Assembly (NCBI GenBank): GCA_947652115.1
Contig: OX393564.1
Location: 20,785,714 to 20,849,713, forward strand
Origin: Blastomussa wellsi
Taxonomy: Eukaryota; Cnidaria; Anthozoa; Scleractinia; Plerogyridae
Length of the DNA stretch: 64,000 bases
Direction of reading: 5' to 3'
The position numbers were made by a program, and so were the translations under genes. This document shows positions 34,484 through 47,900 of the stretch, in pieces. The notes below the pieces were generated by a model. It searched no databases, was not told where the DNA came from, and was given only the letters and a program-made list of their open reading frames with translations. Position 1 is the first letter of the stretch, and every line of letters begins with the position of its first letter.

Positions 34484-37400
34484 ATGTCATTTCTGAGTGA
34501 AAATAAGTTACTGTTCGGAGCTGTAGGAATTGCACTCTCATCTGCGGCAGCAGGACTTGTTATTGGTCGGGTCTTTGGACGTAGCGATAAATATCGAGAC
34601 GCAAAACTCTACTTTGACCAGAGCCCCGTCAATAAGTATGTCGCAGAGTATGGAATCCGCGAGCCCTTACCACTTGCGAAACTCAGGCAGGTAAGAATGG
34701 GCTATTGCATTAATTTTTTGAACTCTACCCGTTGAGGAACAGTGGAATTCTTTTGGGGAAGAGGGGAAAAATTGTGGATTTCTCAAGGGGTAAGACTGGA
34801 ATTAAGAAGAATTCTTAGGGGGGATCGGTAAAGTTCTTTGGAATTTGTCAGGGAGAAACACATTTCTAATGGCATTCCTTAGGGGTCAGCACATTTTTAA
34901 CAGATTTCTTCACGGGTTAAGGCAATTTTGATGGATTTATTTAGGAGTGAGGACGTTTCCAAGGGATTTCTTTAGGGGTTAGACTGAAAGACCTATCCCC
35001 AACAGGGTGGGGTGGGGGTGCGGATTTTAAATGGCATAGCCCAATATAGACAAATTTGATACAACGGCTGCAGAACAAGATTTCTGTTTCGCCAAATAAC
35101 CACTCTTTTCAGATATTTACAGGAGCTACAACAATCACGATTGGAAGAGGTTTCGAATATTTTCTCATATCAATCGACCGAACGCCGTTGATAGAAAGAA
35201 GACTTTATATAAACTATCATAAACTTGCATTTACTGCTCCATTTGCTGGGTTTACCTTGGTGTAAGAACCTCTGACTTTTTTCTTTGTTTTTGAGCTATT
35301 GTTTCTGTGTTCTGTATTGTTTTGAGGTTCTTTGTTGTCTTGTTTGTTCTTTGTTTTACGTCACTTTTTGGACCAGAATAATTGTCAAATATTGGGGAAA
35401 GCCGTGATTTGAATCATACATAGAGGGCTGAACAGGGTATCCTCCTGATTAGCTGATTTTATTTTCCATAACATGTGAAAAAGAAATTATTTGTTGTGAT
35501 CCATGACCCCAAGGGTTTTCGTGATCCACTTGAATTAATAACCGATATAATTTCGTGATTATAATACACTGATGTCTCAATCACTATTCCCTGAGCTACA
35601 GATTCTGGATATCATGTCATGTGTAGAGCATGGTCGCATAAACTGAAGAGGGGTTATTTGCCATGTCTGGAGCGCTGTCGCATAGCTTTTAGTCATCAAA
35701 TCGTCTTGGTAATCTAATTAGAAAGTGAAGAATGATCATTGCGGTAAATTTCCAATAAAAAGCAATTTGGAAAGAAGAAGCCTGAAAAAATCAGGGCTTC
35801 ATCAGGATTCAAACCCGTAACCTCCGCTATGAAGCCACACATTGGGAGCGACGTCAATTTATTGAGTTCATATTTCCTGTGGAGTGAAGTCCAAGGGATG
35901 TGAAGTGAAGTGAAGTCCACTCCCAATTTGTGGCTTCCTGATTTTTCACACCAGGAACCTCATTGCCTACTCTTAGTGGGAAGTACGTTGGTTCTTTAAC
36001 GTCCTGTGCTTATTGTAACAATAAAGATCCAGGAGACGGGACCTACAGTTTTCCTCCTTATCCGAGTTGACAAGAACATCTAACCATTTCCAGCTGTCAT
36101 TTCAAAGGCAGCACACTCACCTCAGTCATTTTAAGACCCTGAGTGTTGGTCCGGTCTGGGGCTCGAATCCGAGACCTTCCGCACAGCAGTCCAGAGCTCT
36201 ACCATCGACTCTACTAACTGGGCTGGCTAGCCAGGCAGCGGTTATTGCGTTATTGCATAATGGATAATGGTAGCTGGGCTAATTAAGTCTACATTCGGGC
36301 CTAGTGGCCCATCAGGCCGGAGCTTATCCCGGTTTCTGTAGCATTAAGCGACAGAGAGTATTCTACTCCCCCCTGGACGGGATGCTAGTCCATCGCAGGG
36401 TTACCCCCCAGCAGTAAATTTATACACCTGGGTGAAGAGAGGCACTGTTTAAGAGTAAAGTGCCCTGGCTAGAGGCTCAAACCCGGATCGTCCGATCCTG
36501 AGTACAGCGCACCAACCATTAGGCCACTGTGCCTCCCACCACTGGGCTAATTAGACCATTTGTTAAATAATGATGTTACTTACCGTATCTTTAGGCAACA
36601 CTGAACCATCAAGACTGTAGCATGCTTTGTAGTGCCGATGAATCTCAACTCATGAGACTGTTAATACAGTTGATAAAAGCCAAAAAGGTCATAGAAATAG
36701 GTAAGGTGATATTGACCTAAAGCAGATGTTACATTTTCATTTTCTTATAATTGTGATGCAATTTAATTGTGATGCAGATTTGTAGGTCAAGCTGCAGCAC
36801 TGTTGTCTGTAGTTGAATGTTTGTCAGTAGATAACTTAGCATTGAGAGCCATAGAGGAGTTTTCCATTGAGTGTCGTAAATCAGAACCAAAGTAATCACT
36901 CTAGCCAATCACAAACAACACAGGCGGTCCAGTGAACCAATCAGAATGCAAAGCAAATTCATGTAGCCCTGCCTTATACCCAGGTGCCTCAAAGTCAGGC
37001 AAGCAAGGAATTTGGGAAGGTTTCCCGGAAGGGTCATGGGAAGGCTCAAGGAAAAAGTTGACCAATTGTTCGCTCTTTCCAAGATCTTTGCGCACTTCAT
37101 AAGTCATTCTCAAGCTTTTGCCCCAAGAGATTAAGGACGCACCTGAGTAACAGGCAGCATGTAGCTGGTGCGAAGCACGGGAAAATGTGCGAGGACTAAT
37201 CACGATTAGTTTTGCAGGTTTCTGATTGGTTAAGAAAGTGGCATGAGTCTTTTAAACCAATCACTAAGCGTAGAAATGCAAAACTAAATTAGTGAAAACT
37301 GCTCTAAAATATTAATTCTCATGTGACAAGAACTTCCTGCTTACACCCAGCTTGTCTCATTTCAGGAGTTTATACTGGTTATAATACTCTGAGCATGGCC

Positions 37401-39354
37401 ATTTCACTTCCCCCGGATGGCAAGGTTGTGGCATGTGACATAACAGACAGATATATGAAAGACGTGCAGAGCCAGGACTACTTCAAAGAGGTAATAGAAA
37501 AGTGCCTACACACAGGGGGACATGACCCAGGGAAATGTTGCAGCGACATGAAGCAGTGAAAAAAAATTGTGTGTTGTTCACACGTAGGGAATACGTAGCA
37601 GGGACATGCAGCGGGGACACGTTGCGGTACTCCTAGCCGTTTTGTGCTACAGAAAGTGGAGTTGAGCCCGGGAGTTAAGCGCTGACAGCTATTAACTTAA
37701 AAGACTTAATTTCTTAGTTGGATTGTCAAGTTATGGTGAATTTAATTTCCTTGTTATTATCTAGGCAGGTGTTGAATCAAAGATAGCTTTGAAGCTGCAA
37801 TCTGCTGTCACCACTTTAGGTAATGTGATATGTCATTAAAAGTAAAAAGTTGCTCTCAACAAACAACTTACTGGGCTTGGCTGTTCAAATAGCTGGGTAG
37901 ACTACAAGTGCCAGATTTTTACAAATCTTGATTCTTCATTCAAGCACTCGAAGAGGTTCTGACTTATTTACATCTTGTAAAAATCATAGCGCGTGCGCTC
38001 AAGAATAGAGTGGTAAATTGATGATGTCACAAAAACTAAATTTATGAAATTATGGGATTTACCAAGATATTTTGAAAGAACACGATGAAGAATGCCTACT
38101 TGCCAAAAATCAGCATCTTATTTCAATTTGGGGATGAGATATTGCCCCCTTAATGCTTCAGAGTCATTGAAGCATGAAGGAGCCAATATCTCATCCCCAA
38201 ATTGAAATAAGCTGCTGATTTTTGGCAAGTAGGCATTCTTCATCATTTACCTTCTGAAGATTTTAATGAATCCTATAATTTCTAAAATTTAAACATTTGT
38301 GACATGGCACTTTACTGCTCTATACACCGAAAATAATTGCGCAAGCAAAGAGCAACCTCATCCCCAGGGCTATCCGCGTGGTTCTTCCACAATTAGCCCT
38401 GGTATAGAGTGTTTTATCGAGCGTAGCCATTGGTTGATATATATTTCGAATATATCCTTGAGTTGGTTTGGCGGCTGCTTGGCGGATGTTTTGAGCTCAT
38501 GACGATCTGGCGATGTTGACTGCGCGCGGTCACACGCCACCGCATGTTTCTTGGCTTTGCTAATGAGGGAATTTTCATCAGTACATGGCTGAACTCCGAT
38601 CTGAGAAAAACTAAGAGAATACTCTCACCACTTTAAATACTCCTGAAATATCGCATTACTGCAGCAAGACTACGAGCACGTTTGTAACAAGTCTGTTAAG
38701 TCAAATAAAACCTGTTGTGTTCGCATTTCAGATGAGCTGTTGGCTGCAGGGGAAGCTGAGAGTTTTGACCTGGTTTTCATTGATGCCAATAAGTCGGCAT
38801 ATGATGAGTACTATGAGAAGTCGTTATCGCTCCTTCGAAAGGGCGGGCTTATTTTAATTGATAATGTAAGTGATGACACAAAACTGTTGGTTATGGGCGA
38901 TGTAGCAGCTCTCGTAAGGTCTCACATGAATGGCTCGCTACCCTGCTTGAAAACAGTGAAAAAAAAAACAACAGGAACAATGCCTCTAGCCCCTAAAACA
39001 ATAGCAACTGTCACAGGACCAGTGGAATCACAAGCTTTGTGAGCTGCTACACTGCTCTTGGTTATCGACAGCAGTATAGGCAAGTAATCTCGAATTGATT
39101 CGTGGTTTTGCTTTACCACGCCTTTTTCGTTTGATAAATTTGTACCACATATCCAATTAACTATACTGGCCACTGAACAAATCGCGGCGTTGTCACACTT
39201 GTCCCGCGCTTGGCACCATGTCTATCTTCGTTCAGTTCTTATAGGATCAAGTGAACGGTTCGATTGTAGTGATTGACCATCGTGAAAGTGAAGAATGATC
39301 ATCGCAGTGAATTTCCAATTCAAGCAATTGGAAAGAAGAAACCTGAAAAATTCA

Positions 39355-39388
<34 letters not shown>

Positions 39389-40696
39389 GATACCGGTGAA
39401 ATGCTCTACCAACTGAGCTATGAAGCCACACATTGGTAGCGTGGTCAATTTATTGAGTTATTGACCATTGTGTTAGCTATGTTTTTGGTACTCATATACG
39501 TAGAGCAGTTGTAACACCCGACATCATATGTCTTACACCTAACTAATATGATAGCACTGAACTGATACCTCCGTCCCGACTTTACCAGAAAGCTATATAA
39601 TGATAGATGACACCGACACACCAACGATGGGCCAACCGCCACACTATCAACTGACATATCATGCAATGACACACCACCGATTCGTCAATTTAACCGACGG
39701 ATCAACGACGTACAACCAACGCGTACACCTCAAAGACACATTAGGGAATTTAAGAAACCACAACGGCGACGCCGAGAACAACGTCGATCAAAAAATGAAT
39801 TTATATTTTACCTACGAATCTCTCGATACTCTAAAATCATTTAGTCTATTTCTTACTGTCAAAACTACCTGAATCTGGAACACAGCGATAAATTCGAAAT
39901 AGAAATTTAAACAAGTAGACTTCGTGGTTCACGTTGTGCAGACAACGCAGAGTCTGGTCATTTCACGTTGTTGTTTTGCAGAGGACGGCAAAGAAATGTA
40001 CCAACAACTATAACGCCCGTTGCCGTTGCCTAATAGGGAGCTTAAGCAACGACGACGGCGAGGACGACGCCTGGTTAAAAATGAACTTAAATTTTACTTA
40101 CGATTTTCACATTTTTCTCGATGTATTCGGTCCATCTTTTGCTTTCAAACGTAGCTCAAATTAAAAATAACGTACGGCATTTATTTCAAACAGAAAAACG
40201 GAATCAACCGACATATTAACGACGCATCAACCGACACTTTACCGACACATTACCAACGCGTAAACCGACACATCACCGACGCATCAACCGACATATTACC
40301 AACGCGTAAACCGACACATCACCGAGACGTTTCTGACGCATCGACCAGCACATCACCCTACCGAAACACTACCGACACATCACGGGCACACTACTGACAC
40401 GCTACCGACGCGTCGACCGAAACATCAGCGACACACTACCAACGGGTGACCAACACGACAAGCGCTGGTTGCGCTGCATAAGTTATCGATTCAATTGTTT
40501 GATGGTATTTACCAATCCTTTTTCCCTCTTTATGTAGGTTTTGTGGAATTGCAGAGTTTGCGACCCTGGTAAAAGAGTTTCAGATAAAGTGACAAGAGCA
40601 CTTCACAGCTTGAACGTAAAGGTTCATCAAGACCCTCGCGTGGTGATGTGTATGATTCCATTCGCAGATGGTGTTACCATAGCAATGAAACTCTAA
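34484..40696 (+). CDS. COMTD1: COMTD1-like O-methyltransferase, copy B (six exons)
   Basis: A class I SAM-dependent methyltransferase related to COMTD1, an N-terminally anchored relative of catechol/caffeoyl-CoA O-methyltransferases. Exons: 34484-34690, 36595-36700, 37366-37490, 37765-37819, 38732-38865, 40538-40696. They sum to 786 bases, 261 residues (human COMTD1 has 262). Seen: anchor [23 protein letters not shown] motif [13 protein letters not shown] (spanning exons 2-3); ACDIT after it; [21 protein letters not shown]; the metal-site pair in LILIDNVLWN; C-terminal [18 protein letters not shown] at 40739. Introns hold SINEs, MITEs and a minisatellite. The substrate of this family is not settled. 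Confidence 0.92.
35724..35880 (-). repeat. SINE fragment with deleted tRNA head
   Basis: It matches 39284-39465 in GTGAAGAATGATCAT, AATTTCCAAT, AGGGCTTCA and ATGAAGCCACACATTGG, but lacks about 30 bp of the tRNA-like part. Intron 1 of copy B. Confidence 0.55.
36284..36539 (-). repeat. tRNA-derived SINE, sister of 30656 copy
   Basis: Shares TTCGGGCCTAGTGGCCCATC, CTTATCCCGGTTTCTG, CCCCCAGCAGTAAATT and GGCTCAAACCCGGATCG. It has a small deletion relative to the sister copy. It sits just before exon 2 of copy B. Confidence 0.65.
38003..38325. repeat. Palindromic member of TAGAGTGGTAAA MITE family
   Basis: Arms of about 150 bp meet near 38,165 (GAAGCATGAAGG). Both contain GCCAAAAATCAGCA-type and TTTCAATTTGGGGATGAGAT words in opposite orientation. 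The ends are TAGAGTGGTAAA and TTTACTGCTCTA. It looks like an inverted dimer of the single unit at 33974-34211. Intron 4 of copy B. Confidence 0.65.
38902..39050. repeat. MITE with GTAGCAGCTCTCGTAAG end, copy in gene B
   Basis: It begins GTAGCAGCTCTCGTAAG and ends TTGTGAGCTGCTAC. The interior has AACAGGAACAATGCC and CCCTAAAACAATAGCAACTG. It starts 37 bases after exon 5. A read-through open frame from exon 5 runs across it and is not real coding. Confidence 0.6.
39284..39465 (-). repeat. SINE with tRNA-like head
   Basis: On the minus strand GGCTTCATAGCTCAGTTGG, GGTTCGAATCCC and a closing TGAAGCC give a paired acceptor stem, D arm and T arm. The anticodon stem is badly mispaired and the sequence lies inside a repeat also found at 35724. 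So it is a tRNA-derived SINE, not a tRNA gene. Confidence 0.65.
40195..40455. repeat. ACCGACACATC minisatellite
   Basis: At least 18 degenerate units of about 10-11 bp (ACCGACACATC, ACCGACGCATC, ACCAACGCGTA). It ends about 80 bp before exon 6 of copy B. A shorter related stretch lies at 39,608-39,730. It has no spacers and does not qualify as a CRISPR array. Confidence 0.7.
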
Positions 40697-41965
40697 TGGA
40701 TTGCATTAAAATTCTGACATGAACGAGCGATAAAAAATGAATAAATATGAGATACCAAGCTGAATCAATTTACGCTGACACACCTATTCCTTGGCCCGAT
40801 TTGTCGGCAGAAATCAGTGGACATTCAAGGCGTTCATATACCTTGAATGAATAATGGCCCTTCTATTTACAATGTAAGAAAGCCGAGGGTCAATAAATTT
40901 GTCTTGGTATCCGATGCTGTGCTATAAACATACCTCGAAACTATTGTCTTTCTTGCTTTTTCCAAGGGCCGGATTGTTCAAAGCACCGCTAATCCAGGAT
41001 TAGCGAGAATTTTGGTTAAAGTTTGTTTGTTTTGGAAGGTTTTCTGTTTTTATCCTATAGCAATGAAAATGATTAAAACCTCGATTACCCTTTAATCCTA
41101 GATAAGTGTTAATTAGAACTGAGGTCTTCATTTCGCAGTGTCAAAGCAAATTTTGTCCGGCGTTCGTCATTTCGGATTCCGGACTCTGCATGCCATGAAG
41201 TTCGGATTGTGGATAATTTATGAACTTTGGATCAAGAATCGCTGGTCTGCCTTGGCCGTCATTTCCTGTTAGGACAAGGCTCAAACAACCACGTTTCTTT
41301 ATAACTGTCGCAAAAACAAGCAATGAAATTTCTATACAAAAAACGGTAGACTGATCCCCACGGCGAAGAGAAGAAATTAAAACAGAAATGAATAATAATA
41401 AGAAGCTATGAAGCTCTTATATGTAACGGTCATTTTGTATTTTTTGCATTCATTTCCTTTAAGCCCCGTAGGAGGTTTGTTTTTCAAACCGAAATATCGG
41501 GCAAATATATTGTACTTGTTGTAATGTGATTTTATTTCTGTTTTAATTTCTTGTCTTCGCCGTGGGGATCAGTCTACCGTTTTTTGCATAGTATCTTTTG
41601 ATTTTAACTGATCCAGGTCCGGCACCATTCATTGGGTTGTCGTTGTGGTCTTGCCGATATTAGAAGATTTGTTTGCCGAAATTTCTATATCCTATGTAGA
41701 CTCTATATAAACAACACCCGACTGTCCGTTTTAGGGAAACTACACCATAGAAAGTTTTCAAGGAAAAAATGGATTCGGATTGGAACGAAAATTAATAGAG
41801 GCGAATGGACGGATCATTTGGCCCAAAAATGGCACCTCCCGAAAGAAGAGCTTGGTTTCCTGTGGTCTACAGCGAATCAGAGGACGACTCAAGCCTAGTC
41901 CCCTACTGGTAAAAGACTCGAATAGGTCACGAGAATCTTTGAGTTGACAATTGTTAAAGCACATT
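40697..41965. other. Intergenic gap between COMTD1 copies B and C
   Basis: It holds the 3' end region of copy B, the palindrome at 41336-41588 and the 5' region of copy C. Nothing else could be supported. Confidence 0.5.
41336..41588. repeat. Fold-back MITE
   Basis: CAAAAAACGGTAGACTGATC then CCCACGGCGAAGA at the left reappears as its complement at 41527-41588. Arms about 60 bp, interior about 130 bp. Confidence 0.65.
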
Positions 41966-44900
41966 ATGTCATTTTTGGGAGAAAACAAATTATTATTAGG
42001 GGGGCTGGGTATTGCGCTATCATCTGCAGTGGCAGGATTTGTTATTGGTCGAGTTTCAAACCGTAAGAGCTCGTTTAATGCGCCATTTAAAGTCAACTCT
42101 GAACACAGCCCAGTCAGCAAGTATGTCATGGAATATGGAATCCGCGAACCGTCACCGCTCAAAAAACTAAGACAGGTAAGACGTAAGTAGGAAAACTATT
42201 TGTTTACACAGTTTTTTATTCAACGTTGGTTACTTTTTTTCACGGCTCTGTCCTTTAATTTCATGATTGTTTTGGCAATTGGGAAAAACGTAGAAACTAA
42301 TATCCACAAAGTAGGTAACAAAAATTAACAAGGAAGTAAATGACTTAAAATGTCAAATTTGGCTTAGATTAGGTACTAATCGAATACTCAGAAAGTCCTT
42401 GTCAAAGGTATTGAAAAAGGTGGCTCACTCGAACCTCTCCTCAGACAAAATCTCATGATTGCCATTATTTACTCTGTAGTGGTGTTAGCTGTCTTAAAAA
42501 CCATGGTTGTTGCAATATCTGATCCTGATATACGAACTCTTGACTTCACCTTGAGTTTGTATGTCTGATACAACTCTGTCACTTGTACTGTATATATTAC
42601 TTATTTATAAATGCAAGGCTCTGCTCTAATAAAAATTACAAGGAGCCCAAAGGTTTTAAACCCAGCACTGAAGCTTATACAACAAAAGCAAGTTTATGTC
42701 GTCGCCTAAAGGCAAAAGTTAGTCACCAGAGGTACCTGGGTACCCTTAGAGCTCAGGCCTGAAATTGCTGTTTTGATTTTGACTGCAGGCAACCATGAAC
42801 CATCCAAACAATGAAATGATTTGTAGCGCTGATGAGGCTCAACTCATGCGACTGCTGTTGCAATTGATCAAAGCCAAAAAGGTCATAGAAATAGGTAATT
42901 AAGGTCATTAAGGAAGGTTGTGATAGTCATTGCTGATAAATGTGTTGTTCTAGAAGATATCCAGGCCCCTCCCACAGAAGCCTTTTTTGATTTGAAACCC
43001 ATCCCCGGCCCTGAAAATTCCAATTACCTTGGGTTTTAAGACTCAACTGTATGGAAATTTTTTGTATCTGCACAATGTTAAGTCAGGAGCTTAACAAGGC
43101 TTTCAGTAGCACTTAGTGTCTGGGAGTATTTCTACTTCCCCCTAGATGGGATCCCAGTTCATTGCAATGTTACCCTCCCCCACCCCTGATTAAATTCACA
43201 GGCAATGAAAAGAAAGAGTAAAGTGTCTTGCCCTGCATGAACACAGTGCATTGAGCTCTTGTGTCCATTAGGCCACCACACAGTCTTATAAAGTATGTTG
43301 TCCTGTTTACACAAGATGTTTTTGCAAAATTGTGCTTGAATTGCCAAATGCATGGTCACGCACTCCCGTCGAGACAGGATATGTCACTGTGTCTTATATG
43401 ATGGCAAAGAAAGTGTGGGTTACTTTAGTATAAAAGAGGCCCATAGGGTGAATTATATAGACCTACCAATATTTAGTAACATTTAAAACCAATTTTACAG
43501 TTATGTTTTTGTAGATTTGTTTTTTAAGTGTGTTGATTGTGTATTTAGAGACATGATGTCTTGCTCTTGTTCATCTCGTTATTCGAATGCATTCCAGGCC
43601 TCAGCAAATTTCACATAAGCATACGCATTTCTTTGTATTTAATTACTTGCAGTTGTCACCATGTTTCATTTCAGGTGTTTATACTGGTTATAATACTCTG
43701 AGTATGGCCATGTCACTACCCTCAGATGGTAAAGTTGTGGCTTGCGACATAACAGATAAATTTATGAGTGAAGTACAGAGCCAACGTTATTTCAAAGAAG
43801 TAAGTGAAATATTTTGTTATAATCCTGTTTAGAGCAAAATATGCCAATCTTTTTCAGTAGGGTAGCAGCTCTCGTAAGTTGGTAATTCTACTGGCAGCAG
43901 TTGCTATTGTTTTAGGGGCTAGGGGCATTGTTCCTGTTCTTTGTTCTATTGCCCTCTCAGTGCGTCGCAGCCATTCATGTAAGACCTTACGAGAGCTGCT
44001 ACCTCGCCCATCTTTTTAAAAGCCATCAAGTTCCCAAGATCCCATTTTTGCTGTGTCTAGCATGCCAAGTAAATCGTGGAACCATTCCACAATGAACAAG
44101 GAACGATTAAGTGGCTTACGGATGCTGTTAATTCACTGTGGGTCAAGCTTCATTCCTGAAGCCGAGTCCGTTTATAATATGAAAGCAAACTGGTATTAGT
44201 TAGTGACTGAACCTGATGGTTATTCTGAGTTTGGTTAATTAGTTCTTAGATCTATGTTTGGTTTAAAACTTGAATGTTGAGAAATGGGATTTTATGGCTG
44301 TGATGCCAATTAAAAAAAATCCCGAAACTTGACTGACCATTTGACCACTTCCGATTCGATTAGTTTTGTATTTTATTGCCCCAGCCCCCCCTCCCCCTCT
44401 CCCCTACCACCCCCAGTCGGCCCTACTTTGTTGTACAAAGTGAGGAGATCACCATGTGAGTAAGCATATACTTCCCACCGACACAGCATCACAGTTTCTT
44501 TAGAAACTTACCCCCCCCCCCCCATGTCAAATTGAGGCCAATAATGAAAGTGTGGCAAATGTGCATCCATAACAGAGAAACAGAATTTTGTCCATAAATA
44601 CACAGCATAAGATAAGCCTTGCGTTCTCCTAACATTGTATACAATTAGGCCGTGTCACCACTATCGTGTAGGAGAAACGACCTTGATGTAGGAGAATTGA
44701 CATCCCATGCAGATAGCACGTCAAGATCTTGTTAAAGGGGCACTGTCACAGTATTTTGGCGTCATTTTAAAATGCTGAAATATGTTCCTGCATCAATGGA
44801 AACCCAAAAATAATGGTGTAGTTTTGTTACCTAGGACTATATCACTACAATGAAACTGTTTATTGTCACCTATCACTTAGGATGGCAAGGATGGAAGTGG

Positions 44901-47900
44901 ATTGAAATTTGAAAAAACTAGCCAGTTTTTTTCAAATTCTAGAGCCATCCCTTGAAAATATTTTCAGAAATTCATTAAGGTTTGCTCTCTGAGCCACAAT
45001 TCGTTTGATATCTTCTTGTTAGTCCATTAGGGCATTTTGAGCGCGAGTTAAGGTACCAGGTAATGATTTTAGCAATGAATGAAGCTGAAAACAGAAAACC
45101 CCCTGTGACAGTAATAATAATAATAATAATAATACCTTAATTTAGACACAATGGGGATTTAAGCTTTGCAGCTTGAGGGGTCGTGTATAAGTAATTAAAT
45201 AAATGTATATTTAATTTAAGTGCTCCTTTAAAGGAGCTAAATCATTGTTTGTGCATTTTGAAAAATTCAGCTTAATTGTTCCCAATTTGTCATATGCTTA
45301 CCATCTCAATCTTTCCCATCCTTAGCCATAGTAGTAAGGGGGGGCGGTTTAAGTAGTAACCAATCAGGAGCTGAGAAAGACAATAGACTATTGTTTAGGG
45401 AAAAATGCACTATTGTTCATCACAACAGGTTTATTAGCAGTAATCCGCCATTTTGTTACGCAATAGCAAGTCACGCAAGTGACGGAAACGGTGAGAGAAT
45501 AGGGAGAGTCACGCAACACGTGTCACACGATGAAATTTAGTGAAAAAAGCAATTTTATTTCCTACTATGTACACGGCGGGACGTGTTTGGGATCCTATTG
45601 ACCCGCGCCCGAGAAAATATAGTTACAAGCAAGGTGTGTGCGATGGGAATACGGGGGAGAGAGTGTGTTTTGTTAGACTGAGCGTAGTGCTTGGACGTGA
45701 GTTTTGTGCGGGAGCTATTTACAAATTGCATAAGAGTTCATGTCATCCTGTTTATCCCACTGTTCATTGAGCACTCGCTCCATTTCCTCTGCCATGGGGT
45801 CTGGGCGCAGGTATCCGTACGAGTACGAGAAGAAATTCCTCGGGTCCACCACACGCTTGTCAAAGACGAGTTTGTATCACACAATTTCAGAATTCCTGTT
45901 GCAATGAATCTTGCTTTTTAGAAAAAAACATCAATGAAAGGAATTTCCAAATAAAAAATTTTCAAGTTCCATCATCACATTATCTGTTTGTTCAAGAGTA
46001 CGTTGATAGTCTCCCTTTACCTCCTCCACCATGTATTCTCGTTTGAATTGTTCGTTCGTGCGAGCTAAATCGAGCCACTGTCTATTTCTCGCATCCATTT
46101 CCTTGCTATATTCTGTGGTTATTTTTTTTTATTCTCTCTTCTTTTAACATGCTTTCTCTCCTCCTTTTGAATGTATTCTCTCTGTTTCTTCTTCTTCTCT
46201 CCGCAATTTCCATACTGACCTTGCTATATTCTGTGATTATTTTTTTATTCTCTCTTCTTTTAACATTCTTTCTGTCCTCCTTTTGAATGCATTATCTCTG
46301 TTTCTTCTTCTTCTCTCCGCAATTTCCATAGCGAAATCTGACTTGATCAAAGACTCACCTCTTCAAAACAACAAGACAACTCTCCTTTTTCAAGATGACT
46401 CTTCTTCAACGTTTCTTCGAACAGCTAGTTATTTTGTGTACGAAATATGAAGGTGATGTTCGCCATTAATAACCCCTCCCGTATTCATGAGTAGCCGGGT
46501 GAAAAGGGTATCCCACACAGCCCGTGGTAAAGAACCAATGAGAAAACGGGTGAAACGGGTATCCCACACAGCAAAACGACTACATATTGTTGCTAAGGAC
46601 GCTTTTACAGCCAAACACACTTTCACGGACGGTTCCTCAAGACTGAAAATCAGCAATAATGGTAAGTTCATCTCTTTTTTAACAAATTGTTTTAGTTCAA
46701 TAGTAGCGCTGTGCGGTTAGTTGCACGGAATCTATGAGGTCCTTCAAATGATCAATCAGTAAAGCTCTCTAAGACATGACATTCAGAGAAAGCAACTTTT
46801 AACTATAGTGTTGTTCTTAGTTATAGTTATGGTTATGTAATTATAGTTTGATCTTTCTGTAAATAGCCAGCGAATTGCCCGTGGATAGATAAGGTTTATA
46901 GAATGTTCTATTGATACAACCCTGATAGTTCGTTTATGATCAAATATCGATCGTGATTGTTAAATTCAGGTGTTGTTATAGTATTCATTTCGCCATTTTG
47001 CTTGATACTGAATTTGCATGAAAAATTAACACCTCTTTGTATCTTTCATAAACCGAAGAAAGGAAACCCCATAGGGACTAAAACGAACTGAAGTTGAAAA
47101 TACTTTTCGCTTACCTATCACTGTCTGTTAATAACTGATGTTATCTTTTTAACTTAAATACATCCCCTTTTGTTTACAGTTGGAAATGGAACTTGAAAAA
47201 CTCAGAACAGAAAATGAAATACTCAAGAAAAAGTTAAACAGAAGTAAAGGAAATAAAACCCAACAAGTGAAACGATGGAGGGAAAACAACAGAGAAAAAT
47301 ATGTACAGCAAAAAAAAAAAACGAGAACTGGAAAAGAGAAAAGAAAACAGAAGGAAAAGAAAACACTAAAGGAAATGAATAATCTGCTAGCAGAATTTTG
47401 TGCAACAGTAGTTGAGGAAAAGACCACAACTGAAAAGAGAGCAGAGCAGTAGGAGCAGGAGCAGGAGAGGATTAGAAAAGAGAAGAAGAGAGAGAGAGGA
47501 GAGAGCTATCATCGATCACTTGATTGATGATTTTAACAAGGAAGAAGACAGAGAAGAGAGAGCCATCATCGATCAAGTGATCGATGATTTTGATGTGGAT
47601 TTGCTATTTCCTTCAATTTTTTCGTCTAATCTTTTATAATTTACTGTTTATTCGTTTTTCTTTTTGTATATTAAATGGTTAGCTCGACCACTAAGGTCGC
47701 GCAAATGTCACGCTTTGTACATCTAGGCTTTTTTTATTATACTTGTTTAAAATGAAAATGGTGTCTGCTGTTTACTGTGTAATGGATAACTACCATCCGT
47801 TAAGCTGTATGCAAACTCCGTTTTATTAACAATGTCAATTTCATTACAATTTCCGTTCCAGTTTGCGTGACCCCTTAGTCCTCAAGGAAGAGCAATCTTT

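Noticed and set aside
39358..39428. tRNA gene on the minus strand
   Set aside because: Acceptor, D and T arms pair, but the anticodon stem does not, the loop lacks the usual T33, and the sequence is part of a repeat with a deleted sister at 35724. Called a SINE head.
40195..40455. CRISPR-like array
   Set aside because: Units of 10-11 bp without unique spacers in an animal genome; a plain minisatellite.
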